The notes beneath the pieces are model-generated. The model was given only the letters and a program-made list of their open reading frames with translations. It was not told the DNA's origin and did no database searches. Below are positions 8,183-16,878 of a DNA stretch of 64,000 nucleotides, piece after piece (the first letter of the stretch is position 1; every line of letters begins with the position of its first letter). This stretch comes from Streptomyces sp. NBC_01214 (lineage in GTDB: Bacteria > Actinomycetota > Actinomycetes > Streptomycetales > Streptomycetaceae), in NCBI RefSeq assembly GCF_026340975.1, contig NZ_JAPEOS010000002.1:762501-826500 (forward strand), read 5' to 3'. The position numbers were made by a program, and so were the translations under genes.

Positions 8183-8620
8183 ATGACCTCCATGGCCCCC
8201 GAGGAGCGGATCGGCTCTCACCTCAAGCGTGCTGAGCAGGCGCTCCTCGCGGCGAAGAACACGGCGTGCAAGCCGGCCGCAGTAACGGTTCCGCAGTACG
8301 CCGCGCTGCTGTGGCTGGCCGAGAAGCCCGGCCTTTCGGCCGCTGCGCTCGCCCGCCTGTGCGGGGTGACGCCGCCGACCATGAACACCGTGCTGAAGAA
8401 CCTCCAGGAGCGCGGGCTCATCGAGCGGACCCCGCACGAATGGCACCGCAACGTGCTGGAGACCCGGCTCACGGACGAGGGGCGTGCGGCGATGGAGCTG
8501 GCGGACTCCGGCGCGGTGCGGGTGGAGCGAGCGCTCGCCGCCGCATTCACCCGCGAGGAGCGGGAGCTGCTGATCCAGCTGCTCGGGCGGTGCGCGGAGG
8601 CGCTCGAAGCCCAGCGCTGA
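8183..8620 (+). CDS. MarR-family transcriptional regulator
   Basis: 145 residues from ATG 8183; an ATG at 8192 is an in-frame alternative. The winged helix is clear: YAALLWLAEKPGLSAAALAR, the recognition helix VTPPTMNTVLKNLQERGL, then the wing with the conserved TDEGRAAM. Short N- and C-terminal helices would form the dimer interface. MarR proteins bind short palindromes and release DNA on binding a small ligand or on oxidation. The only Cys residues are near the N-terminal helices, before the recognition helix and near the C-terminus. The gene is divergent from the exported lactonase-like gene with a palindrome between them, so local regulation is likely. Confidence 0.93.
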   Translation: MTSMAPEERIGSHLKRAEQALLAAKNTACKPAAVTVPQYAALLWLAEKPGLSAAALARLCGVTPPTMNTVLKNLQERGLIERTPHEWHRNVLETRLTDEGRAAMELADSGAVRVERALAAAFTREERELLIQLLGRCAEALEAQR

Positions 8621-8784
8621 GACGGCCGGCCGACCGGGATCCCCGGCAGGATTTTGCTCCGTCTTGGAACTGTGCTGGGGTTCCGTACATCAGAACTAGG
8701 GGCGGCCCGACCGGCACGACGCCCCCTCGGGGATGCCCAGCCGTTCTGCCCTCGGGGGCAGCATGACCGTTCGGAGCGAAGTCC

Positions 8785-10011
8785 GTGCACCAGTACCCGC
8801 AGCGCCCGCGGCCTGATGAACAGCCGCACCAGGAGTACCCGCCCCAGGAGCAGTACCGGGGGCACCAGGACTTCCCCGGATACCCGGGCCCGGCGCAGCA
8901 GCACCAGCCGTACGGCGAGCAGCCCACCTCCCCCCGGCCCCCGGAGCCGAAGCGCTCCCGGCGCCGAATATGGATCGGCGCGGGGGTCGCCCTCGCGCTC
9001 CTGCTCGGCGGCGGCGGGTTCGCGTCCTGGAAGCTCGACTGGTTCTCCGGCAACGGCGAGGAGGTGAGCTTCGGGAAGAACACCCCGCCCCCGGCCACGG
9101 GCAAAGCGGACCCGAGCGCCCCGGCGACCGCCGCCACGCCCTCCGGCGACCCGGACGTCCTCATGCCGGCAGGCCCCAAGTCCGGCTTCAAGCAGACCAC
9201 CAAGCTCGACGACGGCACGATCATCGCCAAGACCCGCCTCGCCGGCGCGAAGTCCGGCTTCGAGGGCGACGTATGGGTGTGGGCGCCCAAGGAGTACGAC
9301 GACCCCAAGTACGCCAAGAGCGGCTTCCCGGTCCTCATCGCGCTCCCCGGCGGCAACGGCTTCCCGGACAACTACTGGTCCGACCGCAGCCTCGGCCTCC
9401 AGAAGGCCATCAGCGACGGCGCCAAGGCCGGCACCAGCCTGCCGTTCGTCGTGATCATGCCGGTGCTCAACCCGGACGCCAAGTACTACTACGACGGCTC
9501 CGACATCCCCGGCCAGGCCAAGATGGGCACGTGGATCGCCGAGGACGTACCGGACTTCGTCAAGGCCAACTTCCGTACCTACAAGTCCCGTGACGGCTGG
9601 GCCTTCATGGGCTCCTCCTCCGGCGCCTTCGTCGGCATGAAGACCGTCCTACAGCACCCGGACCGGTTCAAGGCCGTGATCGCCAGCGGCGGCGAGATCG
9701 TCCCGGACTCCCCGCTCTGGAAGGGCCACCAGGCCGAGATGGACGCGAACAACCCGGAGAAGCTCGCCCAGAAGCTGATCGACACCAAGGGTCCCGAGGT
9801 CTACATCAACTTCCAGATCGGCACCAAGGAGAGCGGGAAGGAGCGGATGACGAAGTTCCAGCAGCAGTACGGCAAGGGACCGGTCAAGATGACCATCCGC
9901 GACATCCAGAACGGCGAGCACAACGGCTGGCACTACGTCCGGGGCATGAAGGAAGGCTCCCTGGAGTGGGTCAGCAAGGTCCTGAAGGGGCCCAAGCCCG
10001 AAGCCGGCTGA
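8785..10011 (+). CDS. Membrane-anchored esterase-like alpha/beta hydrolase (copy 1)
   Basis: 408 residues from GTG 8785, with GGAGC about nine bases upstream. Residues 1-60 are Pro/Gln/Tyr-rich and cytoplasmic; one membrane span covers about 63-83 (IWIGAGVALALLLGGGGFA), leaving the enzyme outside. The catalytic domain matches the esterase D/antigen 85 family (PF00756). The nucleophile elbow GSSSG is near residue 277 and the catalytic His near 380 (GEHNG). The acid residue is not certain. It is closely related to the next gene and both precede a protease gene, so these look like cell-surface hydrolases acting on envelope or secreted esters. Confidence 0.85.
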   Translation: MHQYPQRPRPDEQPHQEYPPQEQYRGHQDFPGYPGPAQQHQPYGEQPTSPRPPEPKRSRRRIWIGAGVALALLLGGGGFASWKLDWFSGNGEEVSFGKNTPPPATGKADPSAPATAATPSGDPDVLMPAGPKSGFKQTTKLDDGTIIAKTRLAGAKSGFEGDVWVWAPKEYDDPKYAKSGFPVLIALPGGNGFPDNYWSDRSLGLQKAISDGAKAGTSLPFVVIMPVLNPDAKYYYDGSDIPGQAKMGTWIAEDVPDFVKANFRTYKSRDGWAFMGSSSGAFVGMKTVLQHPDRFKAVIASGGEIVPDSPLWKGHQAEMDANNPEKLAQKLIDTKGPEVYINFQIGTKESGKERMTKFQQQYGKGPVKMTIRDIQNGEHNGWHYVRGMKEGSLEWVSKVLKGPKPEAG

Positions 10012-10185
10012 CCTGCCCGGCCGTGCCGGAGCCGCCCGTCCCGACCGGCCGCGTGGTGCTCGCCACGTCACCCCCGTCCCAGGCAACCCATCCCGTCGTT
10101 CATACCTCTGTAAAGGGTGTAAGGGGGACCGATCGGTCCGGCCCGCGCTCCTGGTGGGCGCCGGAGAAGGAACGGGACAAAAACC

Positions 10186-11268
10186 GTGCAGCATGACCAG
10201 CAAGGCGACGGCAGCCCCATGACCGAGGGCGGCCGTCGCCCCCACCGCCTGCGCATGATCCTGATCAGCGGCGGGCTCGCGCTCACCCTCGCCGGAGGCG
10301 GAGCCGCGGCGTACAAGTTCGGCCTCTTCTCGGACATAGGGGATCCGGTCTCCTTCGGAAAGGTCCAGGAGAAGGCCGGCGCGGCCGCCGAGCTGCCGCC
10401 CGAAGTGCAGATGCCGACCGGGCCGAAGGCCTCGTTCGTCCGCACCTCCCGGCTGCCGGACGGCACCCAGATCGGCCGCACCACCCTCACCGGCAAGAAG
10501 TCCGGCTTCACGGGTGACGTGTGGGTGTGGGTGCCCAAGGAGTACGACGACCCCAAGTACGCCAAGAGCGGCTTCCCGGTCCTGATCTCCCTGCCGGGCG
10601 GCCGCGGCTACCCCACCAATTACTGGGGCACGGGTCCCGGCCTCGGACTCCAGAAGGCCGTGAGCGACGGGGCCAAGGCCGGTACCAGCCTGCCCTTCAT
10701 CTTGATCATGCCGGTGCACAACGCGGACACCAAGCACCACTTCGACGCCTCGGACATCCCCGGCCAGCCCAAGATGGGCACCTGGATGGTCGAAGACATC
10801 CCGGATTTCACGAAGGCCAATTTCCGGACCTTCACCTCCCGCGACGGCTGGGCCTTCATGGGCTCCTCCGCGGGCGGATTCGGCGCCTTCAAGCACGTCC
10901 TCAAGCATCCCGACCGGTTCAAGGCGGCCATCGCGAGCGGGGTCGACATCGTCCCCGACTCCCCGCTGTGGCAGGGGAACAAGCAGGCCATGGACGCCGA
11001 CAACCCGGAGAAGCTCGCCGCGAAGCTGATCGCGGCGGGCGGTCCGGACGTCTACATCAACTTCCAGATCGGCACCGCGGAGAGCGGCCGCGACAAGGCC
11101 GAGAAGTTCATGAACGACTTCGGGAAGGGCCCCGTGCACACCTCGCTCCAGGTGATCCAGGATGGTGAGCACAACGGAAAGTCGTACGTGCGCGGCATGA
11201 GGGAGGGCTGCCTGGAGTGGATCAGCAAGGTGATGAAGGCACCGACACCCGATCCCGGCGTGCGATGA
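10186..11268 (+). CDS. Membrane-anchored esterase-like alpha/beta hydrolase (copy 2)
   Basis: 360 residues from GTG 10186, following a GGAGAAGGAACGGGAC stretch; ATG 10219 is an alternative. It is a paralogue of the upstream gene, with a shorter N-terminal cytoplasmic part. One span lies at about 24-43. The hydrolase keeps the elbow GSSAGG near residue 225 and the His in GEHNG near 328. The two copies share long stretches of nearly identical DNA (for example around 9291-9340 and 10531-10580), which fits tandem duplication. The stop overlaps the start of the protease gene (ATGA), so those two are coupled. The 174-bp gap before it shows no clear terminator. Confidence 0.85.
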   Translation: MQHDQQGDGSPMTEGGRRPHRLRMILISGGLALTLAGGGAAAYKFGLFSDIGDPVSFGKVQEKAGAAAELPPEVQMPTGPKASFVRTSRLPDGTQIGRTTLTGKKSGFTGDVWVWVPKEYDDPKYAKSGFPVLISLPGGRGYPTNYWGTGPGLGLQKAVSDGAKAGTSLPFILIMPVHNADTKHHFDASDIPGQPKMGTWMVEDIPDFTKANFRTFTSRDGWAFMGSSAGGFGAFKHVLKHPDRFKAAIASGVDIVPDSPLWQGNKQAMDADNPEKLAAKLIAAGGPDVYINFQIGTAESGRDKAEKFMNDFGKGPVHTSLQVIQDGEHNGKSYVRGMREGCLEWISKVMKAPTPDPGVR

Positions 11269-12056
11269 GCACGGTGGTGAAGGGGGCGTCGGCGGCCGCG
11301 GCGGCGGGGGCCCTGGCGGTGTTCGCCGTCGCGTTCCTCAAGGCGCCCGGCGAGCGCCCGGTGCTCCCCTTCCCCACCGTCGGAGTGCTCATGGCGGGCG
11401 GCGAGCACTGGTGCACGGCGAGCGTCGTCGACAGCCCCGGGGGCAACGTCGTCGCCACCGCCGCGCACTGCGTGGCCCCCGCGGGCGAGGACGGGCAGCC
11501 GGGCGAGGTGGCCCACGACGGGCTGGCCATCGGCGAGCTCTCCTTCGCCCCGGCCTTCTCCGGCGAGGGCGCCGGCACCCAGCCGCTGGGCGTCTGGAAG
11601 GTCAAGTCGATCCACGTGGACGACCGCTGGACGAAATGGGGCGAGGACACCGCCGACTTCGCCTTCCTCACCATCGAGCCGGACGAGGACGGACGCAGCA
11701 TCCAGGACGCGGTCGGCGGCGGCGCCGAGGCCCCGAAGCCCGAGTGGACCTCGGGGTACGAGCGGGACGTGACCGTCGTCGGCTACCCGGAGTCCGAGCA
11801 CAACCCGCAGAACAAGCCCGTCTCCTGCACCACCCAGACCCGCCACGACGAGGACGACCCCGACATGCTCTACATGAGCTGCGCCGGGTTCTGGACGGGG
11901 ACCAGCGGCAGCCCCTGGATCGCGGACCGGGGCGGGCCGGACCGGGCCGGGCACCTGATCGGGGTACTGAGCGGCGGGGACACGGACGTGGACTCCACGG
12001 CCGCGCTGTTCGACGAGCACGCCAAGGCCCTGTTCGAGGCGGCCGCGCGGGGCTGA
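11265..12056 (+). CDS. Trypsin-like serine protease, membrane-anchored or exported
   Basis: 263 residues from ATG 11265 inside the esterase stop. An N-terminal hydrophobic segment (about residues 8-25) could be an uncleaved anchor or a signal peptide. The chymotrypsin-fold triad is visible: TAAHC near 65-69, Asp in DTADFAFL near 130, and the nucleophile in GTSGSPW near 212-217. Cys residues around the His and the Ser could form disulfides. It probably degrades or processes proteins outside the membrane. Coupling to the esterase gene suggests joint action at the cell surface. The convergent EamA gene ends 26 bp downstream. Confidence 0.9.
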   Translation: MSTVVKGASAAAAAGALAVFAVAFLKAPGERPVLPFPTVGVLMAGGEHWCTASVVDSPGGNVVATAAHCVAPAGEDGQPGEVAHDGLAIGELSFAPAFSGEGAGTQPLGVWKVKSIHVDDRWTKWGEDTADFAFLTIEPDEDGRSIQDAVGGGAEAPKPEWTSGYERDVTVVGYPESEHNPQNKPVSCTTQTRHDEDDPDMLYMSCAGFWTGTSGSPWIADRGGPDRAGHLIGVLSGGDTDVDSTAALFDEHAKALFEAAARG

Positions 12057-12082
12057 GCGCGCCCGCACCGCCCCTGCTGCCG

Positions 12083-13027
12083 CTACTTCTTCCGCTCGGT
12101 ACTGACGATCACGCCCACCGCCGCCACGACGATCGCACCGCCGACCAGGATCGGCCAGGTCAGGGCCTCGTCGAGGATCAGCGTGCCGAGCGCCACGGCG
12201 ACGACCGGATTGACGTACGCGTACGTGGACACCAGCGACAGCGGCGCGGCCTGGAGCAGCCACACGTACGCCGTGAAACCGACGAGCGAGCCGACGACCG
12301 TCAGATAGCCGAGGGCCAGCCAGGAGGCGGTGGAGAACGCCGCCGGGTCCAGGCCGTGCTGCTCGCCGCGCACCAGGCCGACGACCACGGCGCCGGCCCC
12401 GCCCACGAACATCTGGTAGGCGCTGCCCGTGAGGGGGTTGTCCGGCAGCTTCAGCCGCGGCGCCGAGAACGAGCCCAGCGACCACAGGACCGAAGCCGCC
12501 AGGACCATCAGCACCCCCGACAGCCGCACCGAGCCGCTGAGCCCCGGGCTGGTCAGCACCGCGAGCCCGCACAGACCCACCAGCACCCCGGCCAGGGTGC
12601 GCAGCGGGGGCCGGTCCCCGCTGCTCGCCCGGAGTACCACCACCCACATCGGCACCGCCGCCACCAGCAGCGCGGCGAGGCCCGACGGCACCGAGGTCTC
12701 GGCGAGGACCACCAGCCCGTTCCCGCCGAGCACCAGCAGCAGCCCGACCAGGGCCGCCGAGGCGAGCTGCGCGCGGGTGGCCCGCAGCGCGGCCGGACCG
12801 TACCGCCAGGCGACGACGGCGGACAGCAGCAGGCCGGCGGTGATGAACCGGGCTCCGGCGGAGAGGAAGGGCGGCATGGTCTCGACGACGATCCGGATGC
12901 CGAGGTAGGTCGAGCCCCAGACCACGTAGACGAGGGCGAGGGCGGCCCAGACCGCGCCCGAGATCCTGCTACGGGGGGTGGTGGCCGGCCCGGCGGCCTT
13001 GCCGTCGACCGGTGTTGAGGTGCTCAT
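12083..13027 (-). CDS. EamA/DMT-family transporter
   Basis: 314 residues with ten hydrophobic segments arranged as two EamA repeats. The first begins at about residue 25 (AALALVYVVWGSTYLGIR, the typical EamA opening) and the second at about 170 (LSGVLMVLAASVLWSLGS). The family exports metabolites or amino acids, and this one resembles the YedA/RhtA-type exporters; the substrate cannot be told from sequence. On the minus strand TAGGAT (complement of 13034-13039) lies six bases before the ATG with no ribosome-binding site between, so the mRNA is probably leaderless. Confidence 0.93.
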   Translation of the reverse strand: MSTSTPVDGKAAGPATTPRSRISGAVWAALALVYVVWGSTYLGIRIVVETMPPFLSAGARFITAGLLLSAVVAWRYGPAALRATRAQLASAALVGLLLVLGGNGLVVLAETSVPSGLAALLVAAVPMWVVVLRASSGDRPPLRTLAGVLVGLCGLAVLTSPGLSGSVRLSGVLMVLAASVLWSLGSFSAPRLKLPDNPLTGSAYQMFVGGAGAVVVGLVRGEQHGLDPAAFSTASWLALGYLTVVGSLVGFTAYVWLLQAAPLSLVSTYAYVNPVVAVALGTLILDEALTWPILVGGAIVVAAVGVIVSTERKK

Positions 13028-13071
13028 GCCCGGATCCTAAGGTCGTTGGCCCATGCACGCTTCCGGATATC

Positions 13072-13890
13072 TCACCCCTTGAGCAGGTCGTTCAGCTCGC
13101 CGTAGGGGAGGGAGTGCGCGAGTGCTCCGTAGGTGCCCTCCGAGATCAGCTCTTCGGCGGCACGGCGGACCACGGCGTACGCGGCCTCGGCGACCCAGGA
13201 GCCGAGGCTGACGCGGGAGACGCCGAGGGCGCCGAGGGCGGCGACGGTCGGGGCGTCCGGACCGAGCAGGACGTTGAGGGGCGCGTCGATGCCCTTGGCG
13301 AGCTCGGCGACGGTGTCCGGGTCGAGGACGCCGGGCACGAAGACGCCGGTGGCTCCCGCCCGCAGGTACGCGGCGGCGCGGGCGAGGGTGTCGTCCAGGC
13401 GGGTGGCGTCCTCGCCGAAGCCCCGCAGGTAGGTGTCGATGCGGGCGTTGATGTAGAGCGGGACCCCGGCGGCGTCGGCCGCGGCGCGGGCCGCGGCCAG
13501 GCGCTCGATCTGCTCGGCGGGGTCGCGGTGACCGTCCTCGATGTTGATGCCGACCGCGCCGGCGGCGAGCACCCCGGTCACGGTCTCGCCCACGGCGGCC
13601 GCGTCGGCGCCGAAGCCGCCCTCGATGTCGGCCGTGACCGGCACGGGGACGGCGGCGACCACGCGGGCGATGAGGTCGAGGGCCCGGTCCCGGGCGAGCG
13701 CGTCGCCGTCGGGGGACCCGAGGGACCAGGCGACGCCGGCGCTGGTGGTGGCGACGGCGGGGGCGCCGGCGGCCGCGACGATGCGGGCGCTTGCCACGTC
13801 CCAGGCGTTGGCGAGGGCGAGCGGGGCGGCGGGGGTGTGCAGGGCCGCGAACGCGGCGGCCTTGGCGGCGAGATCAACATGGGTGGTCAT
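13072..13890 (-). CDS. Isocitrate lyase/PEP mutase-family enzyme
   Basis: 272 residues of TIM-barrel type. Recognisable elements are LANAWDVASARIVAAAGAPA near the N-terminus, the metal-site region VTADIEGGFG near residue 88 and GINIEDGH near 117, and the later FVPGVLD. This is the short PEP mutase/ICL-like group often annotated as phosphonomutase. The KKCGH motif of true isocitrate lyase is absent, so carbon-carbon or phosphorus-carbon lyase activity on a 2-oxo acid is likely but the substrate is unknown. No phosphonate genes are nearby. It is transcribed towards the EamA gene with a 44-bp gap and may share its transcript. Confidence 0.88.
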   Translation of the reverse strand: MTTHVDLAAKAAAFAALHTPAAPLALANAWDVASARIVAAAGAPAVATTSAGVAWSLGSPDGDALARDRALDLIARVVAAVPVPVTADIEGGFGADAAAVGETVTGVLAAGAVGINIEDGHRDPAEQIERLAAARAAADAAGVPLYINARIDTYLRGFGEDATRLDDTLARAAAYLRAGATGVFVPGVLDPDTVAELAKGIDAPLNVLLGPDAPTVAALGALGVSRVSLGSWVAEAAYAVVRRAAEELISEGTYGALAHSLPYGELNDLLKG

Positions 13891-14020
13891 GGGGTCAGTT
13901 CACCAGACCGGGCGCGTCCGGGCTCGCGGAATTCCGACATGGACGCGGGGCCGGGCGGGGCTGGGCGGGATCGGGCGGGGCGACGCGGATGCCGCCCTGC
14001 CGGATGGCCCGTCCACCCGC

Positions 14021-14200
14021 CACCCGCAGCCCGTCCGCCCGCCGCCTGTTCGCCCGCAGCCCGTCCGCCTGCCGTCTGTCCGCCCGCCGCCTATCCGCCT
14101 GCCGCCTGTTCGCCCGCAGCCCGTCCGCCTGCCGTCTGTCCGCCCGCCGCCTATCCGCCTGCCGCCTGTTCGCCCGCAGCCCGTCCGCCGGCCGCCTATC
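14021..14200. repeat. 15-bp tandem repeat in 60-bp higher-order units
   Basis: Twelve consecutive 15-bp units fill this segment, with consensus CGCCYGCMGYCYRTY. Four unit variants make a 60-bp super-unit: 14051-14110 is repeated exactly at 14111-14170 and a partial third copy continues to about 14185. The array lies between the threonine-synthase-like and PEP mutase-like genes and reaches the last codon of the former (its stop is at 14196-14198). It accounts for most of the 305-bp gap 13891-14195; the rest shows nothing else. No coding role is supported even though the period is a multiple of three. Confidence 0.9.
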
Positions 14201-15290
14201 CGCCCGCGCCGCACAGGGGGATTACCGCGGTGCGGCCCTGTAGGGGATCCCCGGGGGCCGACGGGCCCACCGCGGCCCAACAGGCCGCCGCGGTCGGCTC
14301 CACGGAGAGCCCGCGGCGGGCCAGGTCCTGCTGGGCCTCGTGCAGCCGGTCGTCCGGGACGGTCAGCACGGTGCCGCCGGACTTGCGCACCGCCGCCAGG
14401 ATCTGGCGGGCGCGGGGCGGCGCCGGGATCGCGATCCCCTCGGCCAGGGTCGGCCGCTGTTCCACCGGAGAGGCTTCCTCGGCGCCCGCCGCGAAGGCCT
14501 GCGCCAGCGGGGACACCGCCTCCGCCTGGACCGCGATCAGGACGGGCGGCTTGACCCCGCGCCGCGCCAGTTCCTCCACGGCCAGGGCGGCCCCGAGCAG
14601 CAGGGTGCCGTTGCCCACGGGGACCACCAGGGCCTCCGGGAGCCGGCCGCCCAGCTCCTCCCACACCTCGTACACGTACGTCTTGGTCCCGTGCAGGAAG
14701 TACGGGTTGAACACGTGGCTCGCGTAGAAGACCCCGGGCGCGTCCGCCGCCGCCCGGGCGGCCTCCGCGGCGTCCTCGCGGCCACCGGGGATCACGCGGA
14801 CGGCCGCGCCGTGCGCCCGCATCCGTGCCGTCTTCTTCTCCGACGTGCCCTCGGGTACGAAGACTTCGCAGGTCAGTCCGGCCCGTGCGCAGTACGCGGC
14901 CACCGCCGTACCGGCGTTGCCACTGCTGTCCGCCACGACCCGCTGCGGCGCGAGCCGTCGGGCGAGCTCCGCGAGCATCACCGCGCCCCGGTCCTTGAAC
15001 GACCGCGTGGGCATCAGGAAGTCGAGCTTGGCGTGGATCCGTTCCGCCAGCGGGACGAGCGGAGTGTGCCCCTCGGCCAGCGATACGGAGAACGCCCCGG
15101 GCAGCGGCAGCACGGCCCCGTACCGCCACAGCGAATTCGGTCCCGCGGCCGGTTCCAGTACTGCGGCCGGGTCCGGGGTGAAATCGAGGTCCCAGGGTCC
15201 GCCGCAGACCGGGCACGCCCACGGGGCGGTCCGGACGTCTGCGCGGGTGCCGTCCTCGGAACAGATGTAGCCGGGGAGTGCGTGCGTCAT
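14196..15290 (-). CDS. Threonine-synthase-like PLP-dependent enzyme
   Basis: 364 residues, fold-type II PLP enzyme. The PLP lysine is K99 in PTRSFKDRG, the phosphate/Asn loop is SSGNAGTAVA near 122, and a Gly-rich loop VGNGTLLLGAA is near 233. The N-terminus has a small Cys cluster (CPVCGG with an earlier Cys) that may bind zinc, as in many actinobacterial threonine synthase paralogues. Length fits the family. It may be a paralogue rather than the housekeeping ThrC because it stands apart from hom and thrB. The GTTCCCCAC leader carries an AAAGG site. Its 3' end runs into the tandem repeat, so the last residues may vary between strains. Confidence 0.85.
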   Translation of the reverse strand: MTHALPGYICSEDGTRADVRTAPWACPVCGGPWDLDFTPDPAAVLEPAAGPNSLWRYGAVLPLPGAFSVSLAEGHTPLVPLAERIHAKLDFLMPTRSFKDRGAVMLAELARRLAPQRVVADSSGNAGTAVAAYCARAGLTCEVFVPEGTSEKKTARMRAHGAAVRVIPGGREDAAEAARAAADAPGVFYASHVFNPYFLHGTKTYVYEVWEELGGRLPEALVVPVGNGTLLLGAALAVEELARRGVKPPVLIAVQAEAVSPLAQAFAAGAEEASPVEQRPTLAEGIAIPAPPRARQILAAVRKSGGTVLTVPDDRLHEAQQDLARRGLSVEPTAAACWAAVGPSAPGDPLQGRTAVIPLCGAGG

Positions 15291-15565
15291 GTGGGGAACA
15301 CCTTTGCTCGGTCATGGCCGGTGTACAGCAAGGATGCTACGCGCCGATGATCATCATCGGGTCGGTGATTCGCGCCGTTGCGCGGGAGCCGCGGGCGCCG
15401 ACCGGGCCGTGCGCGAGGTGTGGGGGCGACCGACCCGCCGGACGCCCCGCTGCGTACTATTTCGCGCATTCGTTCGCGCCTTCCGCGGCGCGCCCGGCCA
15501 TGCCGCCCCGCCATGCCGCCCTGCGATGTCGTCCTGCGACGGCACCCTGCGATGGAGTCCGCCCC

Positions 15566-16741
15566 GTGAGCACCCCGCCGAGTCCTCCTCCCGGACCGGG
15601 CCACTCCTGGCCCCCGCCGCCGCCGCACCAGGGCTGGGGCTGGGGTCCGCCGCCGGGTTACGGGCAGCAGCCGCCGGCACTCAACGGCTTCGCCCTGGCC
15701 TCGTTGCTGTCCGGGCTGCTGTGCTTCCCGCCGCTCGGCGTGGCGTTCGGCATCGCGGCCCTCGTGCAGATCGCGAAGCGGGGGGACCGGGGCAAGGCCC
15801 TGGCGATCGTGGGCCTGGTGGTGTCCGTGGTGATGACCGGCGCACTGGTCTTCACCGCCGGGCGGGTCCTGAGCGCCGCAGGCGACCGGCTCCCGTCGCT
15901 GAGCGAGTACGCCGACGTCGAGGGCGATCTCACGGACCTCGGCGACCTGCGGGCGGGCGACTGCTTCAACGTCCCCGGCGGGGACCTGATCGACGAGCGG
16001 CCCGTGACGTACCGGATCGACTGCGCGCGGGTGCACCACGGTGAGGTCACCGCGTCGAAGACGCTGGACGTGCCGGGGGCTCCCGAGTCGCGCGAGGCCG
16101 ACCGTGCGTCCGAGGACGCGTGCTGGAAGGCCCAGGACGAGTACGCGATGGACACGTGGGCGCTGCCCGAGTACGCGGAGATGTTCTACTACGCGCCCTC
16201 GCGCCGGTCCTGGCGCGAGGGGGACCGGACGCTGCTCTGCGTGATCGGTACGACCGAGGAGGAGTGGCGGGGCAGCCTGCGCAAGGACGCCGGAATGCTG
16301 GGGCCCGAGCAGGTGGCCTTCCTCCGGGCCGCCAACGCCGCCGAGTTCGTCATGAGCCGGCCTCCCGACAGCGATGTGGAGGACGTGTTGCCCGAGTACC
16401 AGGCGTGGGCGCGCGAGGTGCACGCGGCCCTGGGCGTCGAGGCGAAGTTCCTCCAGGGGGAAGGGGCCGGGGCGGGACGGGAGAAGGCCGTTCCGGCGCA
16501 GCTGGCGGAAGTGGAGGCGGCGCGTGCGCAGTGGCAGCGCGCCTCGCAGGCCGGGTCGCCGGAGGAGTTCGACGAGCAGTGGGACCGGGCGCGGGCCGCG
16601 ATGTCCCTGGAGACGGAGCGGGCGCTGCGCGGTGCGTACGGGCTTTCGACGGTGGTTCCGCAGTGGATGTGGGACAGCCAGAGCGGCCCGGGGGACCCGG
16701 ACGGCGGGACCGACGGGGGGCCCTCGTCGGAGTCGGTGTGA
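15566..16741 (+). CDS. DUF4190/septum-formation-like membrane protein
   Basis: 391 residues from GTG 15566; the frame is open upstream but that part is low-complexity and unlikely to be coding. A Pro/Gly-rich N-terminus is followed by two membrane spans at about 36-67 (GFALASLLSGLLCFPPLGV) and 74-98, the DUF4190 layout. The outer domain contains LRAGDCFNVPG and CARVHHGEV, matching the septum-formation (Septum_form) family of actinobacteria. The C-terminal third is helical and acidic. It is probably a cell-envelope protein; a division role is suggested only by the family name. The 15291-15565 gap upstream holds short imperfect repeats and no recognisable gene. Confidence 0.8.
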   Translation: MSTPPSPPPGPGHSWPPPPPHQGWGWGPPPGYGQQPPALNGFALASLLSGLLCFPPLGVAFGIAALVQIAKRGDRGKALAIVGLVVSVVMTGALVFTAGRVLSAAGDRLPSLSEYADVEGDLTDLGDLRAGDCFNVPGGDLIDERPVTYRIDCARVHHGEVTASKTLDVPGAPESREADRASEDACWKAQDEYAMDTWALPEYAEMFYYAPSRRSWREGDRTLLCVIGTTEEEWRGSLRKDAGMLGPEQVAFLRAANAAEFVMSRPPDSDVEDVLPEYQAWAREVHAALGVEAKFLQGEGAGAGREKAVPAQLAEVEAARAQWQRASQAGSPEEFDEQWDRARAAMSLETERALRGAYGLSTVVPQWMWDSQSGPGDPDGGTDGGPSSESV

Positions 16742-16878
16742 CGTCGCACGAGTAACGCAGGGTAACGGGTTTGAGTGACCTGGCTTCATCACTTCGAGTG
16801 AAACTCTGGCCCTTGCTTGCGGTCTTCAACCGTCGGTTGCCAGGGTGTAGCTGTCTGTCAACCTGATGGGAGTGGCCA

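Noticed and set aside
14021..14200. CRISPR-like array
   Set aside because: The units are contiguous 15-mers with no spacers and there are no cas genes.
13900..15315. 471-residue minus-strand frame with a Gly/Arg pentapeptide repeat (GRTGG-like)
   Set aside because: The repeat peptides come from the 15-bp array, and the rest is out of frame with the threonine-synthase-like gene, which has clear PLP motifs.
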